Shown here one piece after another: positions 23,301 through 34,720 of a stretch of DNA of 64,000 nt (its first letter is position 1; every line of letters begins with the position of its first letter). The translations under genes and the position numbers were made by a program. The notes under the pieces are model-generated. The model worked only from the letters and a program-made list of their open reading frames with translations. It did no database searches and was not told where the DNA came from. The stretch comes from Apophysomyces variabilis. Lineage: Eukaryota; Mucoromycota; Mucoromycetes; Mucorales; Mucoraceae. The stretch is from assembly GCA_002749535.1 (NCBI GenBank), contig MZZL01000129.1, positions 29,838 to 93,837 on the forward strand, in the 5' to 3' direction.

Positions 23301-24537
23301 ACATGCCGTATGAACGGCACCATGACAGGGTCCGCTGTCGTTTCTTATTGGTATTTCAAGAGAATCAATCTCTTGCAGTTTGGTTTCTTGCTAAGAAAAA
23401 CCTTCCCTCTCTACTAAATCGACCAAACTTTCCTTGCGTGTATATTGGAATGATTTACCTGCCTGAGCGATCCGCTTAATCCCTGGGATGTCTTGGTAAA
23501 CGACCACCAGGTATTGGTCGTTTACCTTTGTCCTGGGTTTGTGGTACTAATCTCAGGCACTGGGAAGTTGAGCCTTGTAGTGAGAATGTCAGAATTACTT
23601 AACAGTAATTCATCTCGTTGACATATCGATTAAAGGGTACTAGAAAAATACAGGACAAAAAGTGATAAGTATCATCCTTCGCCGTGAAGGATTTAATATC
23701 CAAGTCAAAGTGAGAAAGGCCTTTCTCTATTGCACCGAGCTTACACGGCTAAATTTATCACACAATGTGTCAAATTCGTACTGCTAATGAAGCTCTTTCA
23801 TCGCACATCTCAATGCTGTGACGTTGTCGGAATATATTTGTTATGTTGAAATGTGCGGATTTCCCGCATGGAAGCGAAAAAAAAGGGGGGGGGGATCGAT
23901 ACAGAGCGTAGTAAATGGATATCAGCAATAGAATTGTATACGGAAAGACGCTGATGGGCCACCATCCAGATATTAACATGGTAGCCAGAAAGATAAAGAG
24001 CAGAGCATTTCCGCATAGAGCCGGTTTAACACTGAGTACCAGCTTAAAGACGTATTGGCTACGGTAATTTGCGAGTCATTAGGGTGCACATAATCCAGTC
24101 AATACCAAGGTTGCAAACGGCAACACAGAGGGTCAATTTATTAGCAGACGAGATAGACCGATATTTAAGATGTTTGGTGCGGTTTCTTCGGTTAGTGTTA
24201 TACCAGCCGACGGGTAAGGTATCTCTTATGAGATAGCTTTGATGACGACTATACGTATTCGCTGTAGAAGACCTTTGTATGAGTTATATCCGCAGATAAC
24301 AGGTCGGATACGGCAACATTAATTTTGATCCCTGAACATGATGCCTAGAAACTCAGTTGCAAACCAAAGTGGTCCATGCTTATTGGATGTGACACTGCCT
24401 GTGTGCGGCGTGCCTCTCTCTCTGTGTGTGTATTCTTGTGTTTCCACTAAGCAGCTTTCTTCTGCCCCTGTCCATTTGTTTCAGTGCCTAAAGAAACGCG
24501 TCTGCATTGCAATAGACAGCTTGCGTCGTTGCTAACC
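23301..24537. other. intergenic with a small perfect hairpin and an A/G homopolymer junction
   Basis: No coding exon is supported. A 12-bp perfect inverted repeat (23495-23506 / 23515-23526, GGTAAACGACCA) has an 8-nt loop. An A-run directly followed by a G-run lies near 23878-23893. The right end holds the promoter and a CT/GT-rich leader of esterase copy 2. Confidence 0.5.
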
Positions 24538-26238
24538 ATGCTTCTTACATTGCTCGTCTGGAATTATACACTCTCTGTGGCCTTTGTCGGTCTGGTCACA
24601 GCATGCGCATTCGACAAGACCGTTATACCCTTACTACAAAAGCATAAACCATTGCATATTCCTCTCATTGTCCTTGGCTTGTCTTGTTCATTTGTAGCAG
24701 AATTACCCCTTCATGTCTTGCTGTTCAAGATCGTTCATGTCAAGTTTGTCCATTTGTTTGGAGGGTTTGGTAGGGAAACGGGCAACGTGCAAAACAAGCA
24801 GCTGCTTAATTTTTTTTTTAATTTTAGATACATTCTTCCCATGGTTGGTTTATACACTAGATTTAGCTACCATGGGTGGTCTGGTGGGGTTGTTCATACA
24901 AGCAGAGAGTTCCAGGCAGGATGCAGACAGGGTGGTTAGAGGGTTAGGTGGAAAGCCCGTTGAAAGTTTTGTCAGGTAGAGGTTTACATTCACCAGGCAG
25001 AATGCATCTCACGAATGCTGTTATACATAGTTTGCCTTATTTGATACACTTGGTCAATCCGTTTTACAGGATCCCACTGACAGTCTATCCAAACATCACT
25101 TATGCCACTAACGAGGAATGCAATGCAGCCATTGCAAAAGCAAATGACTATAGTCAGCCTCGGTTTATGACGCTCGACGTATATAGATCGAGTCATTATC
25201 CCGATGGCCTGCTCAGACCCGTTCTGGTAAGATGCAAGATTAAACATACCTTTGTTTTTTCTTACAACTTTTTCTCCGTTAACATCAAGGTGCATATTCA
25301 TGGCGGGGCTTGGCAGTACGGATCCAAAAATACATTTCATCCATTCGAGGCACTACTTGTTGCCGAGAATAACTGGGTGGTGGTGAATATCGATTACCGT
25401 TTGGCTCCAGCCAATGCATACCCTACTCATCTTTTGGACGTTAAGCGTGCTTTAAGATGGGTCAAGCAATCCATCAGATCCTTCGGTGGTGATCCAAATT
25501 TCGTGGTACTCGAAGGAGATAGTGGAGGTGCCCAACTAGCCGCCATGGCAGCATTGACGGCGAATCAACCCGAATTCCAACCAGGTTTGTTTTGTCTTAC
25601 TTGTTGTCCCCCAGTCAGTTTCTATTCCAGATGCTTACTTTGGAAGTTGTACGTTATAAGGATTTGAGGAGATAGATACGTCTGTTCAAGGTGTTATTTC
25701 CCTGAGTGGTGATCTAGACATCCAGACTAGCAAGGAGGCTAAAGCATATTTTGCCGAGCGGGTAGTCATGGATCCCAATGTGAAACAATCATTTCTAGAC
25801 AATCATTCACCAATCCATGTTCTACCCAAAGCTGGTCGTGACGGAAAACTGGTTCCGTTCCTGGCTATTGCTGGTCAATCGGATTCCTTGTACGATTGCT
25901 CCATAGCGGAGGATTTCAAGAGAATTTATGATGAAGGTATGCAATAAAGCGACAGGAAAGGAAAGAAACGGCCGCGGGGCTGTCTTTATTTTCTATTGGG
26001 CTGGATAGTAACGGTTGATTTTAGCCGTGGATACGAACCAAGGCAACACTGAGTGCACCTATTTAGCGCTGACGGTAAATCCCGGAAAAATATATGGATT
26101 ATTTAAGTAAAAAGCATTATTAAATTTGACATTAATTAGGGTGGTCATCATGTCTTCTACAGCGTATGGTCTCCTCGTGCTCTCTATGCCAGTCGAGTGG
26201 TTCAAGCTTGGTGTGAACGGTTGTACAGCAGATGTTGA
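24538..26238 (+). CDS. membrane-anchored alpha/beta-hydrolase (HSL-like esterase/lipase), copy 2
   Basis: Paralogue of the gene at 17887. Seven exons (24538-24769, 24828-24975, 25031-25226, 25290-25584, 25661-25936, 26025-26074, 26140-26238) have lengths 232, 148, 196, 295, 276, 50 and 99 nt, identical one by one to copy 1, and give 431 residues. The same three N-terminal helices precede the catalytic domain: HGGAW (196-200), canonical elbow G-D-S-G-G with Ser270, acid AGQSDSLYD and base GGHH (402-403). Intron sequences differ in length and sequence, so the duplication is not recent. This copy keeps the full consensus elbow and may be the catalytically typical member. DGAT2 lies beside copy 1 but not beside this one. 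Confidence 0.93.
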
Positions 26239-26622
26239 ATCTATTTCGGACAGGGCTGTTGTCGTCCTATCTCCCTTTCCCCCCTTTTCCGGATAGGAAT
26301 AAAACAGAGTTCCCAGACACCAATGGTTTTGGTACGACGTTGCTGAGCCCAATTATTTTGGGTAATTGGGCCATTTTCCGGGTACAAAAAAAGTGCTTCG
26401 TCGGGCAACCAAAAAAGGTGGCGTGGTGATGCAGCTTCCAGGGAAACAGAAGACAGTACCTTATATGGTTAAAAAAATGAAAAATAGAAAGGGAAACAGT
26501 TTGATATAAGAGAAAACTAAAGAGAATCCCTCCTTTCCCCTTCTCTCTTGTTCTTCTACTTTCTTGTCTCTCTCTCTCTCTCTTTCTCCTTTTTTCCTTC
26601 TTTTTTTTTACCCGCTTTCCTG
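26239..26622 (+). promoter_or_regulatory. CT-rich promoter/5' UTR of the chitin deacetylase gene
   Basis: A strongly pyrimidine-rich tract, including a (TC)n run, fills about 26527-26615 immediately upstream of the ATG at 26623. Pyrimidine tracts of this kind precede highly expressed fungal genes. Promoter strength is inferred, not shown. Confidence 0.5.
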
Positions 26623-28590
26623 ATGAAACCTTTCGGCATTACTACAGCCATCCTATCCGTCCTTGCCTTGGCTCAATTGACCTTTGCACAGGATGGATCT
26701 CCCTCTATCCCCGCAAGCACAGGTGGAAGTTCCTATTCATGTGATCCAAATACTTGTAAACTTCCTCAATGTCAATGTGCATCCACCTCTCCACCAGGTG
26801 GTTTGTCTCCTAAGGATGTACCTCAGGTAGAAGATCCGCTTACCACCTTTAAGACAAAGAAAACTGAGCCATTTCCTTGTTTCAGTTTGTTACTATTACC
26901 TTCGATGATAGTATTCAAGCCAAGTTATTGGCAACTGCTAACGAATTGTTAAATGTGAAGTAAGTTTCTTTTCGGCCCCTTATTTCGATGCTCAGATTTT
27001 CATCTTACTTAATGCTCCTTAGAAACCCTAATGGATGTCCTGCGAAGGTGAGCCGTCGGTCTAGTCTTGTGCTTCCCCCTTAGCCAAAAATAATTCTTAC
27101 TCACCGTCGGATAACCAACTTTAGGGTTCGTGGTATGTTTCAATGGAGTATACCGATTTCTCGCTAGTCCAGCAATGGTATGCCAACGGCAATGAAGTAG
27201 CAGAGTAGGTGTTTTATTTCCTCTTCTTTTTTCCTCCATCTACTTTTGGCTAATGAAGAACATTTGTTCTTTAGTCATACATTTTCGCATGTCGGCAAGT
27301 AAAAATTTCAAACTGAGGGAAAAAGAAAAAGCTAATCTTTGACAAATACTTTATTTCGGGTAATTACAGGGAGCCCATCAGCACAGTAAGTCTCAAATCA
27401 TTACACAAACTTAGTCGGTCTATGATTTGCTAATAATATTTATTGTTTGCACTACATAGAGAAATAGCAGCTGCCAGAGCCATGCTTCATGAATATGCGG
27501 GCGTTCCATTGGGTAAACTCAAGGGTTTCCGTGCTCCTTTCTGTAAGTCCATGCTTGTCTTTAAAAATGAACCAATGCTGATCCTATTTCTTTTGCAGTG
27601 AACTATACCGCGGATACATTAAATGAAATAAGCAAACAAGGATTTGTTTACGATTCGTCCTCTACTGGTGTGACAGACGATTGCTACTGGCCCTATACCC
27701 TTGATAACGGTATGGCAAATGACTGTTGGACCGGTATCTGCGATCCCGGTAAAGTCAAACTTCCTGGTGTATGGGAGATTCCCATGTACGCCGTCGTGGA
27801 CAACGCCAATACGCCCCAGTTGATGGATGTCTATCTCGCTGGTTCAGTTTCTGACGTGATGCAATGGACCAAGACTAATTTCGACAGACACTATAATGGC
27901 AACCGCCAGCCATTTGGTATTTACACTCACCCAACACATTTGACCACCTACCCAGGCCTTCCTGACCCTTCAGCCATGAAGAAGGGTGTCATCGATTTTA
28001 TTCAGTCTGTCGCCGGTAAACCTGATGTCTGGTTCGTCAGCAACGAACAATTGTTGGAATGGATGAAGAACCCTGTTCCTGCCAGTAAGCTGGCTGAGCA
28101 GCCCTATATGAAGTGTGAACTTCCTAATACCGGCAAGGAGATCTGCAACGGTCTAGAAAAAATTGATATTTCTGACGCAGGCGTCGCCTCCTCGTCTTTG
28201 CTGAGCTCCTGCAATTTTAACACAACCAACTGGCATACTTGCTATAACTGTCCCAGTGCTGCTCCAACACTGCAGACGCCTACTCCTGGATCGGCAGTCC
28301 AACCTAACGATCCCAAATACCGTCATCCTGTTGCAGATAACTGTAACAGCATCTGGTGGGATCCTGTTGCCGGCCAATGTCTCTGCACCACTTCCAGCTG
28401 TGCTTATAAGGATGTGGCTGTGCCAGTTGACAGTCAGAACAACAGCACAACAAACAACGGTGGCGCCAACTCTGGATCCAGTGGCAAACAGTCGGGTGCC
28501 AAGAACCAAAACAGCGGCAGTGTTTCCGCACCTCTTATGAGCCTTGTCTTGGGTGCTGCTATCAGTGCGGCTCTGTCCACTTTGGCTTAA
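26623..28590 (+). CDS. chitin deacetylase (CE4 polysaccharide deacetylase), secreted, probably GPI-anchored
   Basis: Converts cell-wall chitin to chitosan. Eight exons (26623-26826, 26886-26959, 27023-27047, 27125-27204, 27275-27294, 27370-27385, 27460-27542, 27599-28590) sum to 1494 nt, a closed frame of 497 residues. A signal peptide ([17 protein letters not shown]) precedes a short Cys-rich segment. The NodB domain has TFDDS (catalytic base D75, metal ligand D76), HTFSH (H129, H133) and the RAPF motif, so the metal site is intact. A Ser/Asn/Gly-rich linker and a hydrophobic tail ending at the stop suggest a GPI anchor. Three exons are 25, 20 and 16 nt. The intron at 27295 needs a GC donor (GCAAGT); the GT donor 4 nt later would shift the frame. 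Chitosan-rich walls are typical of Mucoromycota. Confidence 0.95.
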
Positions 28591-28885
28591 AAACAGGAAA
28601 GAAAAAAAAGTACTCAAAGACACGCAACAAACAAGTCCGAAAACAAAAACCAAGTACTAACTATTACGAGATAGTCAACTTACTGAATGGGAGGCAAAAA
28701 AAAAAAGAAAAAGAATCAGGACGTGCATGTAAAAAAATAATGAGGAAATCTTCCCAGCAACACAAACTCCCCGAATCATATTTTTCTTTATCCTCTTTTT
28801 CTTTTACTACTTAGACAATTTGTTCTTATTCACCCTTCAAAAGAGGCAAATAAACAAAGTTATAGTAATTATATCTTTTCTATTT

Positions 28886-30511
28886 TTATTCGTAATCACT
28901 TAGAAGAACCGACCAACGATGTGGAGTAACACCATATTGAATATCCATAATAGCTTGATTGATGCGCTTGGTAAGCGGTCCTGCCTCAGAGGAAGGATCT
29001 GCAGGGTCCAGAGGCACAGTGAACTCATGACCACTGTAACCAATTCGTTTGATGGGCGAGACAATACAAGCTGTGCCGGAACCAAACATTTCCAATACTT
29101 GATCCTTCTGCAGTGCCTCGATAACCTCTTTCATGGTAACCACTCTTTCATGCACCTCAACACCAAGATCTCCCCATGATGTAACCAGTTCAATTATGCT
29201 ATCGCGTGTGACACCAGGAAGAATAAGACCACTCACAGGTGGTGTTACCAGTTCCTTCTTTCCTTCCTGGGTGTACCAGAGAATAAAAATATTCATCGTG
29301 CCTGCTTCCGTAAGCTGATCATCCTCTAGTTATCAAAAAAAAAAAAAAAAAAAAAAAAANNNNNNNNNNNNNNNNNNNNNNNNNNNNNNNNNNNNNNNNN
29401 NNNNNNNNNNNNNNNNNNNNNNNNNNNNNNNNNNNNNNNNNNNNNNNNNNNNNNNNNNNNNNNNNNNNNNNNNNNNNNNNNNNNNNNNNNNNNNNNNNNN
29501 NNNNNNNNNNNNNNNNNNNNNNNNNNNNNNNNNNNNNNNNNNNNNNNNNNNNNNNNNNNNNNNNNNNNNNNNNNNNNNNNNNNNNNNNNNNNNNNNNNNN
29601 NNNNNNNNNNNNNNNNNNNNNNNNNNNNNNNNNNAAAAAAAAAAAAAAAAAAAAAAAGAAAGGATTGCTACTGCATAACCCAATTTTTTTCTTAGTCTTC
29701 TTTATATTACCTCCAAACAACCAAAGATTCTGATGATGACCATGCTGATGTGCCATGGTTTGTGGTTTCACACAGGGAGCATAGTTCCCACCCACCTTAG
29801 TGTCACCCGTCCCATTCGGCCATGCCCGTATGTATTTTGTCGTGGCAAGGAGAGAGACAGCTTTGAAACCTGTAGGATAGTATGGACCCACTGGACCGGC
29901 AATGACAAATAACAATACTTTGTTAGGAGTGTGAACGGATAAAGATGGTTCAACCCCAATCATGGTTGGTCGTATATAAAGTGAATAACCTCGTTCCCGC
30001 GGTATCCACATCTCGTCCAAATGGAGTAATGTCGCAATGCACTTCAAAAGTTCACGACCATCAAACGTCTACTGAAGATCAGGACACGTGTTGCCTCTTC
30101 CCACTTTGCCACTCTATTTACCGGAAGAGAGAGTCGCTCAGCGGAGCGATTTAGTCGATCCATATTCATTTCTGGACGAAACAATCGTATCTGACCTTGT
30201 GTATCCTTGTATGCTTTCATGCCTTCGAAACACTATAGAAACAAAAAGTATCCATTGGCATGACAGATAATAAATCTAATTTGTGAAATGACCTCAAAGC
30301 CGTAATGAAGAACAGAAGCACTTGGATCCAGCATCAGTTTTTGGTATGGTTTGATCCGTGGTTGACCCCAGCCGTGGTCCGCGTCCCAACCAATCAATAG
30401 CATATGATCAGTAAAATATTTGCCAAACACCAAGTCTTTGTTGGGCAACAGCGCTTTTCGATGCGTTACTTTTTGAATACGAAGATCCTTTGCTTCGAAT
30501 ATGGTCTTCAT
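28886..30511 (-). CDS. BAT: branched-chain amino acid aminotransferase
   Basis: A PLP-dependent transaminase for leucine, isoleucine and valine. The ATG at 30511 is followed by family blocks including [10 protein letters not shown] and SVLHYGFE. The middle exons carry [13 protein letters not shown] and the PLP-lysine motif KVGGNYAP. After the gap come EAGTMNIF and LPGVTRDSI, and the gene ends at 28886. The run of 275 N (29360-29634), flanked by A homopolymers, falls wholly within one intron: the exon before it ends LWLFG plus one base and the exon after it starts EDDQLTEAG, so the coding sequence is complete. No clear mitochondrial presequence is visible in the first 15 residues, so a cytosolic form is possible. 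The start lies 246 bp from the divergent RPA43 start. Confidence 0.93.
29360..29634. other. assembly gap (275 N) inside a BCAT intron
   Basis: The N run is flanked on both sides by A homopolymers (29337-29359 and 29635-29657), which are poly-T on the gene's sense strand. The gap size is presumably an estimate. Confidence 0.98.
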
Positions 30512-30757
30512 AGTTGAAATTAGGCCTTCAAAAAAGAGGAAAATAAATGCGCTCTATGAAACATTCGTCATTTTCTTAAAGGGGTTTCACTTTGTAACTC
30601 ACAAATCTCCGCTTTGCCTTTGGGAGGAGAAGAGCTGCAAAAGCCACACATGGGAGAAGTGGGTAACAAAATTGGGCGTTGCGCTAAAAAAGAAAGTCCC
30701 AAATAAAAAAAAAGTTTAGGTGTTCTTTTTCCGCTATATCGTCCTTATTCTTTCAAC

Positions 30758-31677
30758 ATGGCCTCAGACGAGAAGAAGCGTAAACATAAGCACGAAAAGA
30801 AAGACAAGAAGGACAAGAGTCATAAAAAACAAAAGACAAAGGTGGTTGAAGTCCAACCAACGCCTGCGTCCCTTCCAACCTCATCCTTCTCCGAAATTGT
30901 CGCCAGACTTTACATTCACTTGGCTCCCATGTGGTCAGGCAAAGTAATGGACGGTGTTATTGAACAACTCAACGCATTCCTAATGAAGTAAACAAAAACG
31001 AAGAAAACATAGCAACATATACCTTTCGAGAAGACAACTCATGATAATCCATTCGTTGCAGATATGTACCCGAACTTGACGGTATTGTCATTGCCCATTC
31101 CGATATCGAACTGTTATCAGACAAGGGTACCATTTTGTACGATTCACCCTTTTGTCACTTTTTCATCCGAGTCAAATTTCTGGTTTGGAAACCGAAGAAA
31201 GGATCACGACTAGGTAAGCAAGAAACCGAAGGACGAAAAATGACAGTAGTTTGACATTTGGTTACTTTTTCTATTTCAGTCGGTCGTATCAATCTTCAGT
31301 CACAAGATCATATTGGTCTCTTGATTTATGGCACGTTCAATGCATCTATTCCGAGATCACGTATACCATCGGATCTGTATGAATGGCGCGCATCCGAAGA
31401 TGAAGGGGCGCCGGCAGCAGCGACGGAAGAAAATGAGGAAGCCAATGAAGATGAAGATCATGAACGAAAGCGAAGTCAATATGGATCATGGGTGCATAAG
31501 AAAACCAATGCAAGCATTGGAGGCGAAGACGGTGTACTCGAATTCAACGTTTTTGAGTAAGTAAAAAAGACCTAAGAAGAGAAAAGCGTCAGTGATGAAC
31601 TAAACGATATTGATCATTTAGTATTGTCGAGGCCAACGACATTTTAACAGTGGCCGGCTCATTGTAAAATTTTCTTT
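30758..31677 (+). CDS. RPA43: RNA polymerase I subunit A43
   Basis: With A14, A43 forms the stalk of RNA polymerase I and contacts the initiation factor Rrn3. An N-terminal Lys-rich tail (nuclear or nucleolar targeting likely) is followed by the Rpb7-like tip domain (FSEIVARLYIHLAP, ending LNAFLMKY) and an OB-fold region (VKFLVWKPKKGSRL, then GRINLQSQDHIGLLIYGTFNASI). An acidic insertion and a final conserved strand (GVLEFNVF, DIVEANDILTVAGSL) complete it. Four exons are separated by short introns; the first ends at 30987. The family-typical stop follows the last strand at 31675-31677. It is divergent from BCAT. Confidence 0.93.
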
Positions 31678-33007
31678 CCCTATTTTACCAGCACGAAAAC
31701 GTAATCAAAGAGAGAAAAAAACATCCTGCACATAAAAAAGAAAAAAAGGTCTCCAGAAGAGGAAAAAACCGAAAAATATCATAGATCCACTCGATTATCC
31801 AAGTTCCTATCATAACGCTAACAAGGACATGTCTAATACAATTCCACGCTACCATTCACCATCGTTTTGTTCCTTTGCGTGAAAATAATCGGATAGGAAA
31901 CCGTGCTGACATTCTAACTGAGATTGGTGATACAGAAAAACGGTTATTCATCATCTAGAAAAGCAGGAAAGATCTTCTGGAGGCTTCATGCAAGTCAAGT
32001 ACTCCTATAGCAGCGATTCACTTATAACAAGTTGCTTCGAGTATACAATGGTTCACCCAAGATAACGATAAATAAAGAAACTGATAGCATCCCTTCTTTT
32101 GCCTAAATCGAGAATTCCTCGACGGAAGGTTGGATTATTGATTGTGTCTCTTTGGCACTTTCTTGGTAGAACTGAGAAGGAAGAGAATAAACTCCGTCGT
32201 CTTTACCATACAAATGTATGATGGTACATATCCATCTCCAATACTCTTCATGTCATCTAGCATACATAACCCAACCCCTGATCTAGTCCTCATCTTACAA
32301 AGATGTTAAATGGGGAAACGCTATCAAATTCTTTCATTTCTCCACAGAATGTCGCAATACGGCGTCTGGAAGATTTCCATCGGCTTTAACCTTGCTTAAT
32401 AGAAGCCTTTTACAAAAAGTCAAGCAATGCTTGTCCAGCTTATATTGTTTTCAAATAGATTTTACTAGGACACCATCTGTCCTTGATTATCGTTCAGGAA
32501 TAACTTGGCTGACTAATATGGTACACCCAGCTGTATGTTGTAGTAACCGTTATACCGTTTTGCATTTCTTTCCGTCTTTTCTTTTGTTATAGCTCAAGTC
32601 TGTAACGTTTAGGGCATGGTCAAGAATCGGACAAGCGTCTAGCGCTCTATTCCAAATCTGGCATACGCCACAACAAAAAAGAAAAAAAATCTCGCTAACA
32701 CTACTACAGTAAAAGGTTACCAAGTCCATCTAAATGCTCTTCATACGGAGATAGTGTGTACTCAACTGAGGTATGTATTACCTGATTGATAGTGTTCGGC
32801 CTATGTACACGTCCTGTGAGAAAGAATTAACTAGGGTATGCTGTAGAATGAAATCGTGAAATTAGCGCAAGTGACACAAGTACAGCCCCAATTTACGCTC
32901 TCTAGATCACATCTGTATCTTTGACGGAAATAATCCGAAATCGTGGAATCAGACAATTGATTATAAAAGAAGGCGACGACAGGTTGGATAGATTTTCTTC
33001 AACAACC
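31678..33007. other. intergenic, no gene seen
   Basis: The left part is the A-rich 3' flank of RPA43. I see no supported exon. The right end is the promoter of the secreted-protein gene, with a TATA box at 32962. Confidence 0.4.
32962..32968 (+). promoter_or_regulatory. TATA box of secreted protein copy 1
   Basis: TATAAAA begins exactly 46 bp before the ATG at 33008. The paralogue has its TATA box at the same distance, which supports both being functional. Confidence 0.65.
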
Positions 33008-33496
33008 ATGAAATTGACATCTCTCCTCTCTGCTGTCTTGGTGTTTGCTCTCTCTGCTGCTAATGCGGAAAAGGAACCGGCCGTTCTCCAATTCTGGCCA
33101 GCTCCTCGCATATTCCCGCCAGAGTATAGAATTCGCGCCGACTTGCTTCTGAGTCGCACTAGCCATGAGATTATCTTGAGAACCAAGGAACCAAACTGGC
33201 TCGCCTCTTATCCCGAGAGAACACGCGGCGTGGTTGACTACGATCAGCTTCCAAGGGGTCAATATCGTGCGATTATCAACGATAATGATGCCAAGGGTGG
33301 TGACAAGACTTTCAGGATCGATCTTGTCAGACCTGGAGGAGAATTCCACTACGAAGGAACAAGCGTAACAGATGAACCGGTCGAAGATCTGCCAGCTGAT
33401 GGATATGTTCGCCCCATCGAAGATGATGATGATGACTTCCGTTACGGCCACCCTCGGTTCTATCGTAACCGAGACAGATACTTTTACAAGAACTAA
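33008..33496 (+). CDS. small cysteine-free secreted protein, copy 1 (162 aa), unknown family
   Basis: A single-exon gene with a clean signal peptide (MKLTSLLSAVLVFALSAANA). The mature part contains no cysteine, which is unusual for a small secreted fungal protein. The conserved core shared with copy 2 includes LQF-x-PAPR, DL with a TS pair, TKEP, VD-x-DQ-x-P, NDN, RIDL-x-RPGG and FHYEGTSV. It ends with an acidic run (EDDDDDF) followed by an Arg/Tyr-rich tail ending YKN. The repeated short strand-like blocks suggest a small beta-sheet fold. I recognise no known family. Possible roles are cell wall, host or microbe interaction, or spore coat; none is shown by the sequence. Confidence 0.85.
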   Translation: MKLTSLLSAVLVFALSAANAEKEPAVLQFWPAPRIFPPEYRIRADLLLSRTSHEIILRTKEPNWLASYPERTRGVVDYDQLPRGQYRAIINDNDAKGGDKTFRIDLVRPGGEFHYEGTSVTDEPVEDLPADGYVRPIEDDDDDFRYGHPRFYRNRDRYFYKN

Positions 33497-34090
33497 AATA
33501 GCCATTGTCTCCATTATGCGCAAAGTGACAATCTATGCGTAGTCACTGACTGTACCTTAGCAAAACGCGTAATAAACCCTGTTTGTAACTAAATATGTAC
33601 TTCTGCATGTTATGGGTGCATAACAGCCCAAGTATCAATTTAAGCATAGTTGCCGCACGATTTCATTTCATTTTTTTGTGGAAAAGTTACGTGTCAGTAA
33701 TAGCATCCCAATCTCTGTGTAACGCAAGAGGTTTGTATGCAGAGTCCGAATGAGATACCTTCAGTCTTGTGCGATATAAGATTTTGCTTTTGCTCCCTTT
33801 TTCCATCCAGAGGTGGATCCAGAAATTGTGTTAGCATCGGAAGCTTCATCATCTTTTCTGTCGAGAAACTCGCTCTGGTGCGCAACCGTTGGGTTACATT
33901 ATGACACATGACGACAGTTCCAACAAGACATAATGATTAAAGAAGGATTTTCAGCGGAGAGTCTGCATCCAGGGCCAAGGGGAAACATCGTGAGACGTCT
34001 CAGTAAAGGAGTACAATCACCACTTTCAACAGGTCTGGACTTAACCATCTGAGATACATGGATTTGTCCAAATCATACGTACCAATTTCG
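33497..34090. other. intergenic, no gene seen
   Basis: This is the 3' flank of the secreted-protein gene, then sequence without a supported exon up to the retroelement relic. Confidence 0.35.
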
Positions 34091-34720
34091 AGATCCCACC
34101 ATTTACTTCACCACCGCCACTCCGTGTCAAATACGGGCACTCAATATCCAGCAATGCTCGTCAAGGAATTCTCAGGTCCCCGAACACGTAATTTTGTCGC
34201 TGCTTTGCAAAAAGCCTATCCAGCGTGTGGGCTTCCAGAGTAGGTTGGCTTCCTTTCGTATTTCTTCACTATTCAAAAGAAAGATGGAAGATCCCTCGGC
34301 CCGTACTGAACCCTCAAACCACTGAGCCCGCTCGTCCAGGGATTTAAACATGACATTTTTACTGATGCATGGCATGAAGCCTAGGAGATCCTTTAGTCCA
34401 CGCGAATGGTATAGTTGGGACGCCAGTGAAACAACTTCAGCACATCAAGTACAAGGAACTGTGGGTTGTCTGGAAGGCAATTCAACCTCTCTTTTGTGCG
34501 GATTCATTGCGAGAATATGACATACAGCTATCGTGTATGTCAGCAACTTCATACGCATTCGCTCTCCTTTTCTGTTAGCGCTAACACAATCATATATCTG
34601 GAATTTTTGCTTGAAGGCGAACAGAAAAATTCATTTGGTGTACATCTTCTCGCTTTCAATCGTGTTGAGGTTTCCTCCCGACAAATGAAGCGACAACTTG
34701 AACGGTGGACCTAATCTACT
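34091..34720 (+). mobile_element. decayed retroelement fragment with RT and RNase H traces, DIRS-like
   Basis: Broken plus-strand frames show an RT-like motif near 34263-34330 (FFTIQKKDG, then LKPLS, matching the KKDG...LNLKPLN block of DIRS/Ty3 reverse transcriptases). Near 34439-34560 an RNase H-like stretch (HIKYKELWVVWKAI, then DIQLSC and ATSYAF) follows, and near 34641-34715 a segment resembling the post-RNase H block (RVEVSSRQ). Internal stops and frameshifts show it is dead. No long terminal repeats or recombinase domain were found around it. Assignment to DIRS rather than Ty3 rests on the HIKYKEL-type spacing and is tentative. Confidence 0.5.
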
